Positions 47,679 through 55,089 of a DNA stretch of 64,000 nucleotides are shown here, piece after piece. The translations under genes and the position numbers were made by a program. The first letter of the stretch is position 1, and each line of letters starts with the position of its first letter. This stretch comes from DASQYE01 sp036389315 (GTDB taxonomy: Bacteria > Acidobacteriota > Blastocatellia > Pyrinomonadales > Pyrinomonadaceae), in NCBI GenBank assembly GCA_036389315.1, contig DASVQF010000011.1, positions 420,495 through 484,494 on the forward strand, read 5' to 3'. The notes beneath the pieces were generated by a model. It saw only the letters and a program-made list of their open reading frames with translations. It searched no databases and was not told where the DNA came from.

Positions 47679-47813
47679 ACTGGTAGACAAATCATTCTAG
47701 ATTCTTCATCATACTCAACTCAGTGAGACTAGGTTGAGTAAAAAGCTCAAATAAATGCGCTGTAGTCAACTTAATTGACCGTAGTAATCTCAGTTGAACA
47801 GACCCGCATCGTT

Positions 47814-47855
47814 CTTTTAACCAGTGGGTCGCAGGTTCGAGTCCTGCTCGGCTCA
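47814..47855 (+). repeat. att core copy 2 (tRNA-Lys 3' fragment)
   Basis: Identical over 42 bases to 39231-39272. Bases before it are unrelated, so identity begins at the anticodon loop. After it a degraded copy of the tRNA terminator (CGGGCAGCC...) follows. It closes island 1 and opens island 2. Any reading frame crossing it on the minus strand yields the spurious MSRAGLEPATHWLK. Confidence 0.9.
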
Positions 47856-47894
47856 TCAAGAAATAAGTTGCGGGCAGCCTCCTGCTCCGCCCGT

Positions 47895-48480
47895 CCACAG
47901 TGGCTTTTGGCTGCGCGGCCAGCAACTTCATCACGGCCTCCGATAAAGGCGAATCCTCAAGCGCAGTTGTGTTCGCGGTCGCACGGTTGACGCTATAAGC
48001 TTCAATGAATGTTCTTTGGGGAATACTGAAGGCCGGTTCTGCCGCCACCGCCCACGCCGCGAAATCAGCCATGCGCGGCAGACTATCCAGTTGCACAGAT
48101 TCCACTCGGCGCAAGGCGACAGAGACGGCATCATATAGCGCCCCGCAAATGGATGGTCGCGCCTGTTCAAACTCACGCCACAAATCGGCTTCCCTGCGCC
48201 TCGCGACAGGGTTCAATGGCGGAAGGTAAAGTACGACAGCGCGAGATAGCAGGTCGCCGCGCGTTGCAAGGTCTTCAATGCCGTTGATGATTACCGGGCG
48301 CAAGGCTTCAAACAAAACTTCCTCATCACTTGAATAAAGCTCGCGCGTGGAAAGCCCGCCTCCGGTCGCAAGGCGGCAGAGCGCGTCGCTTAAAGAGTTG
48401 GAGATGTGAGAAAGATTGTCGAAGGCGAGACACCAACGGTTGCGCGCGGCTATCATCAAATCGCGTCCGGCGCGCGGCTG
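47895..48480 (-). pseudogene. Remnant of a phage/plasmid-type primase-helicase protein
   Basis: The translated segment (LMIAARNRWCLAFDNLS..., SDALCRLATGGGLSTREL, RPVIINGIEDLATRGDLLSRA, LLSRAVVLYLPPLN) matches the C-terminal part of phage and island primase/helicase-like ATP-binding proteins. The N-terminal ATPase part is missing and no proper start exists; the first possible start is a TTG at 48459 inside the homologous region. The other end is cut at the tRNA-Lys fragment. It is probably the replication gene of the element that once integrated here. Confidence 0.6.
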
Positions 48481-48596
48481 GCTTCGCAGAACGTGCGCGC
48501 GTCCCGCTTGTCGGTCTCGATGCGGCGCTCAATGAGTTTGCCGTCTTCAGTGATGATGCGAACTTCTTTACCGAGATCGAAACCGATGAAGTCCAT
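48456..48596 (-). pseudogene. IS110-family transposase N-terminal fragment
   Basis: A 46-codon frame beginning MDFIGFDLGKEVRIITEDGK, with AGGAGA upstream, matches the start of IS110 transposases, where the D in FDLGK is the first DEDD catalytic residue. It loses similarity after about RRIETDK and runs out of frame into the primase remnant, with which it overlaps at the junction. The remaining three acidic residues and the serine domain are absent, so it is inactive. Confidence 0.6.
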
Positions 48597-48806
48597 AGCC
48601 GGTTCTCCTTTCAATGGCGGTTAGTTGCCGCAGTAGTTGTAGGAGCAATATGCCACTGTGAGATGTGGCACTCAGCCGCTTCATCCAATCTTTTTTGTGG
48701 AATTAAACCACTCGTGAAATCATGGGTTGAGTTTTGCTGTGGTTAGCGGTAATTATCATCTGACTGCTATAAATGAGCCTTAAGCCTTACATGTCGAAGG
48801 AGACGT

Positions 48807-48974
48807 ATGAGTCGATCTAGAAGTTACAAGGCTGTCGGAGTTGCTCTTCTTATTTTTGGTGTGCTCTACTTAGCTCTAGGTTTTGCAGGTGGGCTGCCCG
48901 CTTTCCGCTATGTTGGGCCCACGCTCGCTTTCTTCGGAATTGTGCTCTTTGTCCAGGCAAAGAGGCGGGGCTAG
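48807..48974 (+). CDS. Small two-TM membrane protein in a gene cassette
   Basis: A 55-residue frame from the ATG at 48807 to TAG at 48972, with GAAGGAG well placed upstream. Two hydrophobic segments (YKAVGVALLIFGVLYLALGF and GPTLAFFGIVLFVQA) are joined by a short loop, and the ends are basic. No family is recognised. Base composition is lower in G+C than the backbone. An attC-like site begins 43 bases after the stop, so this is the first cassette of the array. Tiny membrane proteins are frequent in integron cassettes. Confidence 0.6.
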   Translation: MSRSRSYKAVGVALLIFGVLYLALGFAGGLPAFRYVGPTLAFFGIVLFVQAKRRG

Positions 48975-49016
48975 ACTGCTGTCGGCAGAAGTAAGGTTGA
49001 TCTCTGGCGAGGGGCG

Positions 49017-49119
49017 GCCTAACAACTCATTGAACCGGAGCGCGAATCAGCTTGATTTTTATCGTGAACTTGGATGGCTTCGAGATTGTGTGCGCGCCTG
49101 GTCAATTCGAGCGTTAGGC
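49017..49119 (+). repeat. attC-like recombination site 1
   Basis: Starts with GCCTAAC (49017-49023) and ends with GTTAGGC (49113-49119), exact complements, the R''/R' boxes of integron attC sites. Inner boxes ATTGAACCGGAGCGC and GCGCCTGGTCAAT also pair, with an extra base on one side as in known sites. 103 bp. Confidence 0.82.
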
Positions 49120-49144
49120 CGGCTTAACTTCAGCGGAGGATGCG

Positions 49145-49597
49145 ATGCCATGTGAGCACAGAATAGCCGCTGGCGGGCTTGTTATCGAAGATGGGAAGAT
49201 ATTACTGGTGAGGTATCGAGGTGAGGAGAGCACCTATCTCGTTGCCCCTGGAGGCGCTATCGAGGATGGGGAATCACTATCATCCGCCGCCGAGAGAGAG
49301 GTAGAAGAGGAGACAGGCGTTAAATGTGCGGCCAAGGCGGCCGTGATGATCGAGAACATACGCGCCACCAGATATCAAATGGTGAAGGTCTGGTATCTGT
49401 GTGAATATGTCGGCGGGTCTGCGTCCCGCACCGCAGGCGCTGATGAAGAGGGAATCATTGAAGTCGGCTGGTACACAGACGACGAGCTACTCAATGAGAC
49501 AGTCTTCCCCGAAGTCATACGGGCGGCGGGAGTCGCCTCTCTCAATAATCTGCGGACTGGAATTATAGACCCCGGCGTGCGTTATGCTCGCTTCTGA
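49145..49597 (+). CDS. Nudix hydrolase (gene cassette)
   Basis: A 150-residue Nudix protein. The Nudix box is complete: GGAIEDGESLSSAAEREVEE followed by ETGV, giving GX5EX7REVXEEXGU. The family hydrolyses nucleoside diphosphates linked to another moiety (oxidised nucleotides, NDP-sugars, capped RNA); the substrate is unknown. GGAGG just upstream supports the ATG at 49145, and that ribosome-binding site lies right after the attC-1 end, as is usual for cassettes. attC-2 begins five bases after the stop. Confidence 0.9.
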   Translation: MPCEHRIAAGGLVIEDGKILLVRYRGEESTYLVAPGGAIEDGESLSSAAEREVEEETGVKCAAKAAVMIENIRATRYQMVKVWYLCEYVGGSASRTAGADEEGIIEVGWYTDDELLNETVFPEVIRAAGVASLNNLRTGIIDPGVRYARF

Positions 49598-49601
49598 CGC
49601 C

Positions 49602-49704
49602 GCCTAATAACTTATCGAACCGGAGCGCCAGTTAGCGTTGCTTTCATCCGCGAGACTTTATTGTAATCGCGGCTCGTCGCGCCCGGTTAATTCTGTCGTT
49701 AGGC
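49602..49704 (+). repeat. attC-like recombination site 2
   Basis: Left box GCCTAAT (49602-49608; one change from GCCTAAC), right box GTTAGGC (49698-49704). Inner boxes ATCGAACCGGAGCGCC and GCGCCCGGTTAAT pair. Same length (103 bp) and orientation as site 1. Confidence 0.8.
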
Positions 49705-49744
49705 TGCTGACGAGGTGACGATTAAAAATAATGGGAGCAGATTT

Positions 49745-51043
49745 ATGATCCACAGGCAGTTTATTATCCTAGTGGTGTTCTTCATAGGGCTGTCCTTCCC
49801 TGTCTTCGCGCAAAACCAACCAACGAAGAATTCTACGCGGCAGCCACTGACTGCTATCCGTGCCGCGCAATTATTGGACGTGAAGAGCGGCACGCTGATT
49901 CGTAACGCTGTGGTGGTTATAGAAGGCGAGCGCATCTCGGCGGTCGGCGCGGGGTTGCCCATCCCCGCCGGCGCAACCGTCATGGATTTGGGAGACGTGA
50001 CCCTCCTGCCAGGTCTGATTGATTGCCACACACACCTGATGGCTGACATCAAAGACAACGATTACGGGGCGATGCTTCTGACCCAATCGCAAGCCTACCG
50101 CGCGCTCGTCGGGGCGTCGAACGCGCGGCGCACGCTCCTAGCGGGCTTCACCTCGGCGCGCGACGTGGAGAACGAAGGGTCAGGCTACGCGGATGTCGCG
50201 CTGCGCGACGCGATCAACCGCGGGCTGGTCGTGGGGCCGCGCATGAAGGTCGCCACGCGCGCTGTCGCCGCCGTCGGGCAGTACAATCCCTTCGGCGTCT
50301 CGCCCGACCTGCCGGACTTCCCGCGCGGCGCGCAGATGGTCAGCGGCGTCGAGGAGGCGCGCCGCGCCGTGCGCGAGCAGATCGGGAACGGTGCCGACCT
50401 GATTAAAGTCTATGCCGACTGGGATTACCCGACGCTAACGGTCGAGGAGTTGAAGGTTATTGTAGAGGAGGCGCACAAGGCGGGCAGACCCGTCGCCGCG
50501 CATGCGACGACGAACGAGGGCATACGCAACGCGGTCAACGCGGGAGTTGACTCCATCGAGCACGGCGACAAGGCCGACCACGCCGCGCTGGAGCTGATGA
50601 AGCAGAGGGGCGTGTGGCTCGTGCCGACGTTCGCGGCGCTTATAATGCAGGGCGAGACAATTAAAGACCCGGAGGTGCGCAAGAGGTTCAACGCCTACGT
50701 GGAGAAAAAGCGGAGGATGTTGCAGACGGCGCGCAAGCTCGGCGTAAAGATCGCCCTCGGCTATGACGCCGCCAGGGCCGAGATGCACGGCACGAATGCG
50801 CAAGAGCTTGCGGCGATGAAGACGGCGGGCTTCACGAACCTCGAACTTCTGCGAGCGGCGACGGTGAACGGCGCGGAGCTTCTGGGCTGGCAGGATCAAG
50901 TCGGCTCGCTTGAGGCCGGGAAGTTCGCCGACATCATTGCCGTCCGCGGCGACCCGCTCTCGGATATTACGCTGTTAGAGCACGTGCTGTTCGTCATGAA
51001 AGGCGGCACTGTGGTGAATGATAAGCATGAGGTTGTTCGATGA
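49745..51043 (+). CDS. Exported amidohydrolase (gene cassette)
   Basis: A 432-residue metal-dependent hydrolase from the ATG at 49745 (GGGAGC upstream), preferred over the in-frame GTG at 49715. A signal peptide (QFIILVVFFIGLSFPVFAQ) indicates export. The amidohydrolase core has DCHTHLM (metal HxH), VAAHATTNEGIRNA, SIEHGDKAD and the catalytic Asp region ALGYDAA, with the C-terminal GSLEAGKFADIIAVRGDPL. It resembles prolidase/imidazolonepropionase-like exported amidohydrolases acting on peptides or cyclic amides. At 1.3 kb it is large for a cassette gene. Confidence 0.88.
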   Translation: MIHRQFIILVVFFIGLSFPVFAQNQPTKNSTRQPLTAIRAAQLLDVKSGTLIRNAVVVIEGERISAVGAGLPIPAGATVMDLGDVTLLPGLIDCHTHLMADIKDNDYGAMLLTQSQAYRALVGASNARRTLLAGFTSARDVENEGSGYADVALRDAINRGLVVGPRMKVATRAVAAVGQYNPFGVSPDLPDFPRGAQMVSGVEEARRAVREQIGNGADLIKVYADWDYPTLTVEELKVIVEEAHKAGRPVAAHATTNEGIRNAVNAGVDSIEHGDKADHAALELMKQRGVWLVPTFAALIMQGETIKDPEVRKRFNAYVEKKRRMLQTARKLGVKIALGYDAARAEMHGTNAQELAAMKTAGFTNLELLRAATVNGAELLGWQDQVGSLEAGKFADIIAVRGDPLSDITLLEHVLFVMKGGTVVNDKHEVVR

Positions 51044-51108
51044 GGTGTAGATGGTCTGATACAAAAAGGCTCCTGAAGGTGGGATGATGCCTGTTATTAA
51101 GAATCGCG

Positions 51109-51210
51109 GCCTAACAAAGGCACGCCCCCGACCGCGACCCGTCTTGGCTCTTATCGTTAACTTGGCCGGATCGAGGCTGAATGCGCGGCGGGTGATGCCT
51201 GGCGTTAGAC
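51109..51210 (+). repeat. attC-like recombination site 3
   Basis: Left box GCCTAAC (51109-51115), right box GTTAGAC (51204-51210), one mismatch. Inner AAGGCA/TGCCT pair. It ends the amidohydrolase cassette, 65 bases after its stop. Confidence 0.65.
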
Positions 51211-51400
51211 ACGCTTCGCTTAGTCAAGACAGCAGGCTTAACTCTCTTTTTAGTAGCGAAGCGCCGCCCTTGCTTGAGCTAAACTCAAACCTGTTAGCCT
51301 GGCCTTCACTCAAGTTAATGGATAGCGAAAGTCGCAAGACTCAGGTTGAGTAGTTTCTGTGATGTCAGTTCACGTAAGTGGCTCGTTTCTCTGATGGGTG

Positions 51401-51509
51401 GTTTAACGAGTCGCTTAAATCGACCACTCGATAACATGACGATCATGGTTGCCTCCATGAACCAAGTTGGGCGTTGCGCGCTCGCGGCAGGTTAAGTCGG
51501 GCGTTATCG
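51401..51509 (+). repeat. attC-like recombination site 4 (degenerate)
   Basis: The right box GTTATCG (51503-51509) is preceded by GGTTAAGTCGGGC, the usual inner-box shape. The left box could be GTTTAAC at 51401 or CGATAAC at 51429, which complements the right box exactly. The stretch 51211-51400 between sites 3 and 4 has no gene I can support, so this is an empty or decayed cassette. Confidence 0.45.
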
Positions 51510-51551
51510 TCCGGCTCTCACAATCCCGCCTTATAGAAAGGAGAATCTCGA

Positions 51552-52292
51552 ATGAAACGCTATCTCCCGCACGCCTCCATACTGACGTTGTTAACCCTGC
51601 TCGCCATGCCGAGTTTCTACAGCGCGGCGCGGATTCACAGAGCGTCGCAGACGCCGACCCGGCAAGCTACGCCGCAGTTACATGAACTGACGCCTCCGGG
51701 CTTGTCCCGGCCAGATCTCCGCGTAGAAGTGCCGCCGAAGTGCCCGGAATCTACCCTTGAGGTGCAGACCCATGATGAGAAAGATGATTTCGGCAAGGAC
51801 AAGCCAGCGAGCAAATACGACATCGTGCTCAGCCCCGAGATGATGAAATATATCAAGGACAGCGGCTGGGTAGCTAAGGGCGCGGTCAAGGGCTAAGACG
51901 AGCGCCGGATCGAAACTGTTTTTGCCGATAGTTTCAAGCTGCGCAATTGCCGGGTCTGCGACGCGACGCTCGAATACCGTATCGAGCATGACGGCAGCGA
52001 GTGGTGGACTGACACCATCAAAGTGGGCATCGCACCGTTTCGTCAGCCCGGCGGGAAGATTTTTTTTAGTAAGGAGTTTGATAATACTCTCTATGCCTGG
52101 GACTGGAAGAAGGGGATGGAATGGAGGAAGATTACGCACCCCGACGTGAAGATGCTGAAGCTGTCGGACGCCATGCTCAAGGATTTCAACACTTATCTGG
52201 CGACCGACAACCCCATGCCAACCTACCTCGATGTACTCGTGGAGGACGACACGTTTGTCGATTATATGACTTTGCGGGTCTGGTACTATTAA
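51552..52292 (+). pseudogene. Exported protein gene interrupted by an in-frame TAA (gene cassette)
   Basis: A signal peptide (LTLLTLLAMPSFYSAARI) starts a 246-codon frame broken by a single TAA at 51894-51896. Upstream of it the protein ends ...DSGWVAKGAVKG; the same frame continues with DERRIETVFADSFKLRNC, DGSEWWTDTIKVGIAPF and a C-terminus VDYMTLRVWYY at 52292. Nothing else shifts, so one substitution (from AAA, GAA or CAA) explains it. No domain is recognised. It is a recently broken gene or two separately translated halves; I favour the former. Confidence 0.65.
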
Positions 52293-52309
52293 CTTCAACT
52301 GTTAAGGCC

Positions 52310-52339
52310 GTGCCGGACGAAACTGAATTTCTCCGGCAC
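52310..52339 (+). terminator. Hairpin after the interrupted cassette gene
   Basis: GTGCCGGA (52310-52317) pairs with TCCGGCAC (52332-52339) 18 bases after the stop at 52292. A weak terminator; no T tract follows. Confidence 0.45.
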
Positions 52340-52385
52340 TGTGCTAACAGAAGAACTCAGCGTTGAATGATCCAATCAATAGGCG

Positions 52386-52494
52386 GTCTAACAACTCATT
52401 CAACCCGACGCCTCGATAGCATCTCTTTCATGCTCCTTTCCTGCAATGATGTTGAAGGCTGCATGCGCGGGCCGGGTTAATTCTGTCGTTGGGT
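52386..52494 (+). repeat. attC-like recombination site 5
   Basis: Left box GTCTAAC (52386-52392), right box GTTGGGT (52488-52494), both within the RYYYAAC/GTTRRRY rule but not perfectly complementary. Inner CAACCCGACGCC and GGGCCGGGTTAA pair. 109 bp. The IS5-family element is inserted 18 bases beyond. Confidence 0.72.
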
Positions 52495-52512
52495 GCACCA
52501 TTTCTAATTTCA

Positions 52513-53350
52513 CTAGAAACAGTCTCATAAATAGCATCTGAGCAAAATCTTGATGCAGCCCAAGTGAACAAACCCGAGATAATTCTCGTTATGAAAGTCG
52601 AAGCGAGTAGCAATTCGACGAAACCGTTGCAGCCACCAGAACAGCCGCTCGACCTTCCAAAGTCGCTTGTAACGGCGCAAGACTCTTCCGTCCTGCGTCG
52701 GTGCTTTCTTTCTGTTCGACTTGTGCGGAGCAATCATCTCGATACCTTCTTCAGCAAGCTCTGCGTCCAGCGGGTCAGAGTCATAAGCTTTATCTCCAAT
52801 CAACCGTTCTGGTCGCTCAGCGGTAAAACTCTGAAGGAGAGTTTCTCTGACAAGGGTGACTTCATGCGGCCCGTGTAGACCGAGAGTGGAAGACCAGCAG
52901 AGTCAGCCATTGCCCTGAGCTTCGTGCCTTTACCGCGCTTGGTCTTACCCACTCGCCTCCCCCTTGTTGAGCGACGATGAATGTCCCATCAATAAAGCAT
53001 TCCGAGAGGTCAATCTCGCCACGTCTGCGCAGGTCTTCAGCTAGTGCTTCCAATACTTTGCGCAACGTACTATCCCGAGACCACTGCTGGAACCTTCTGT
53101 GGCAGGTCTGGGACGGAGGAAATCTCTCTGGCAAGTCTTGCCAACGCGCACCACTTCTGAGAATCCAGAGCACGCCATTTATGACCTCGCGCGCCTCTTT
53201 CCAGGGGCGGCCACGGCCATCTTCGCGGCGTGGCGGTTCTGGTATGAGTGGGCCGATAATCGCCCATTGTTCATCGGTTAGTTCTTCGCCTCGTCTGTTC
53301 GCCAGGCGGTGAATCGTAGCATGACGGGGTATTTATGAGACTGTTTCTAG
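52513..53350. mobile_element. IS5-family element with terminal inverted repeats
   Basis: Ends AAACAGTCTCATAAATA (52517-52533) and its exact complement (53330-53346) are terminal inverted repeats, flanked by CTAG on both sides (52513-52516, 53347-53350) as a 4-bp target duplication. About 830 bp inside, with a broken transposase on the minus strand. Size, ends and target fit the IS5 superfamily (IS427-like group). Confidence 0.85.
52525..53305 (-). pseudogene. IS5-family transposase, start-less and frameshifted
   Basis: Reading from CTG at 53305 gives LANRRGEELTDEQW, ARWQDLPERFPPSQTCHRRF and the first catalytic Asp in FIDGTFIVAQQGG. A frame change near 52950 leads to KTKRGKGTKLRAMADSAGLP, and another near 52878 to PHEVTLV, IGDKAYDSDPLD (second Asp) and the C-terminal Glu motif VERLFWWLQRFRR. 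IS427-type elements use one programmed frameshift; the second shift and the CTG in place of a start codon indicate decay. Confidence 0.75.
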
Positions 53351-53510
53351 CATCAATGTCCAATCTGCCCTAAAATGTGTGCCAGTTATGTGGCAACTCA
53401 GCAGAACTGGGCAATATTCGTACACGTTAAACTGAACAGCAATTTTCAATAACCTAACAAAAATGCACACAAACCACTTCAACCGACTTCAGGGAAAGAC
53501 CAAATTAAGA

Positions 53511-53552
53511 CTTTTAACCAGTGGGTCGCAGGTTCGAATCCTGCTCGGCTCA
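53511..53552 (+). repeat. att core copy 3 (tRNA-Lys 3' fragment)
   Basis: 41 of 42 bases match 39231-39272 (G to A in the T loop region, at 53537). It closes island 2. A degraded terminator (CAGCCTGCCGGGCTG) follows. The stretch 53351-53739 around it has no gene I can support. Confidence 0.88.
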
Positions 53553-53739
53553 TTAATCGCACCGATAAGCTATGGACAGCCTGCCGGGCTGCCCGTAATG
53601 GTTGTCCGGTCTCAAATTCTCTGCAAGGCAGCCCCGCTTGGTCATGTCTCAACCATGAAGACGAAATGTAGCCGGGCCTCGCAACACAATGGCGTCACGG
53701 GCCTCCCTGTCGCCACCCACATGTTAGCAGCGAGCAATC

Positions 53740-55089
53740 ATGAATGAATCTATCCTCAAAACATTTGCGCGCCGGGGCGTGGAGCTTCTGTACCAGGATG
53801 ACAGCGTTCTCTACGAACTACTCGAAAGAGAGTATCATCGCCAGGCGAACACGCTCGCCCTGGTTGCATCCTCCAGCATCGTCGATCCTTCCGTCTTGGC
53901 CTGCGAAGGCATGGTTCCGGTCAACGTCACTGCCGAAGGATACCCGGGCAACCGTTTTCATGCCGGCTGTAGCCTCATTGATGAAATCGAGCGACTGGCC
54001 ATCGAGCGCGCCAAGCAGGCTTTTAAGGCTCAATACGCCAACGTTCAGCCGCACTGTGCCAGCTCGGCTAACGAGATAGTGATGCTCAGCCTGCTCAAGC
54101 CCGGGGATACCATTTTGGGAATGCAGCTTCAGTCGGGCGGGCATCTGACGCACGGGGCTAAGGCTTCCATCTCAGGGCAGTACTTCAAAGCCGTCGGGTA
54201 CGGGATTGGCGACGACGGCCTGATAGATTACGATCAGGTGGCTGAGTTGGCAAAGCAGTGCAAACCGCGACTGATCGTTTGCGGCGCGACGGCCTATCCG
54301 AGAGCCATAAACTTTGTGCGCTTCCGCGAGATCGCAGACGAGGTGGGGGCCTTCTTGCTCGCCGACATCACACACATCGCCGCGCTGGTCATCGCGGGCC
54401 TTCATCCGAGTCCGATTGATGTCGCGCACTTTACAACCACATGCACACATAAGCAGCTCTATGGCCCGCGCGGCGGTCTCATATTAATGGGCCAGGATCA
54501 TCTGGGCCCGGCTCCGGACGGAAAGCGAGGGCTCTCGGAAATGATTCAAAGCGCCGTCTTCCCCTTGTTGCAGGGAGCGCCCGTTCCGAATGTTATCGCC
54601 GCTAAAGCGAGAGCTTTGGCGCGGGCGACGACTCCGGACTTTAAGATTCTCGCCGACGCAATTGTGGCTAACGCCAGAGCCTTAGCCGGATATTTTGTCG
54701 AGAAAGGGTACGACCTGATTTCCGGCGGAACGGATAACCACATTATTCTCATCAATCTTATTGATCGCAGCCTGACCGGCGTCGTCGCAGAGAAGGCGCT
54801 CGAAGAGAGTCACATCATCGTTAATAAGAATAAGATTCCCGGCGATAAAAGATCGTCGCTCGTCACCAGCGGCATTCGGCTCGGCACTAATAGCGTAGCA
54901 GTCCGGGGGATGGGCCCAGGCCAGATGAAACGCTGCGCGGCTTTAATCGACAGGGTGCTCACGTCAATAGATGTACTTGGCGAGCGCGACTACAGGCTGG
55001 ACGGGCGTGTGAGGGATGAGGTGCGAGCCGAGGTGACGCACCTCTGCCAGGAGTTCCCGATTCCTCGTTACCCTACGGTGGGCCAATAA
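53740..55089 (+). CDS. Serine hydroxymethyltransferase-like PLP enzyme
   Basis: A 449-residue fold-I PLP enzyme of the SHMT family. The PLP lysine is in TTTCTHKQLYGPRGGLI; TLALVASSSIVDPSVL, EGYPGNRFHAGC, ADITHIAALVIAG and GTNSVAVRGMG follow the family layout. Differences from housekeeping GlyA (for example VASSS for the usual IASEN, losing the glutamate that acts in folate-dependent catalysis) suggest a specialised, perhaps folate-independent aldolase activity on an amino acid. It stands at the border of the biosynthetic region and converges with the LanB-like gene, overlapping it by 17 bases. No Shine-Dalgarno is evident. Confidence 0.85.
   Translation: MNESILKTFARRGVELLYQDDSVLYELLEREYHRQANTLALVASSSIVDPSVLACEGMVPVNVTAEGYPGNRFHAGCSLIDEIERLAIERAKQAFKAQYANVQPHCASSANEIVMLSLLKPGDTILGMQLQSGGHLTHGAKASISGQYFKAVGYGIGDDGLIDYDQVAELAKQCKPRLIVCGATAYPRAINFVRFREIADEVGAFLLADITHIAALVIAGLHPSPIDVAHFTTTCTHKQLYGPRGGLILMGQDHLGPAPDGKRGLSEMIQSAVFPLLQGAPVPNVIAAKARALARATTPDFKILADAIVANARALAGYFVEKGYDLISGGTDNHIILINLIDRSLTGVVAEKALEESHIIVNKNKIPGDKRSSLVTSGIRLGTNSVAVRGMGPGQMKRCAALIDRVLTSIDVLGERDYRLDGRVRDEVRAEVTHLCQEFPIPRYPTVGQ

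Larger units (their letters stand above)
47856..53552. mobile_element. Genomic island 2: integrase-less cassette array with mobile remnants
   Basis: 5.7 kb between the second and third tRNA-Lys fragments. It holds a primase-like remnant, an IS110 transposase fragment, a series of gene cassettes each ended by an attC-like site, and a degenerate IS5-family element. Its outer att copy has one mismatch to the tRNA. No integron or tyrosine integrase is present, so both the cassette array and the island are now immobile on their own. Confidence 0.7.

Noticed and set aside
47692..47894. C-terminal part of a minus-strand frame including MSRAGLEPATHWLK
   Set aside because: This is a translation through a tRNA-Lys fragment and its terminator, a well-known artefact, not protein-coding.
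53351..53510. CCTAAC at about 53454 as a sixth attC site
   Set aside because: No matching right-hand box GTTRRRY or paired inner boxes were found.
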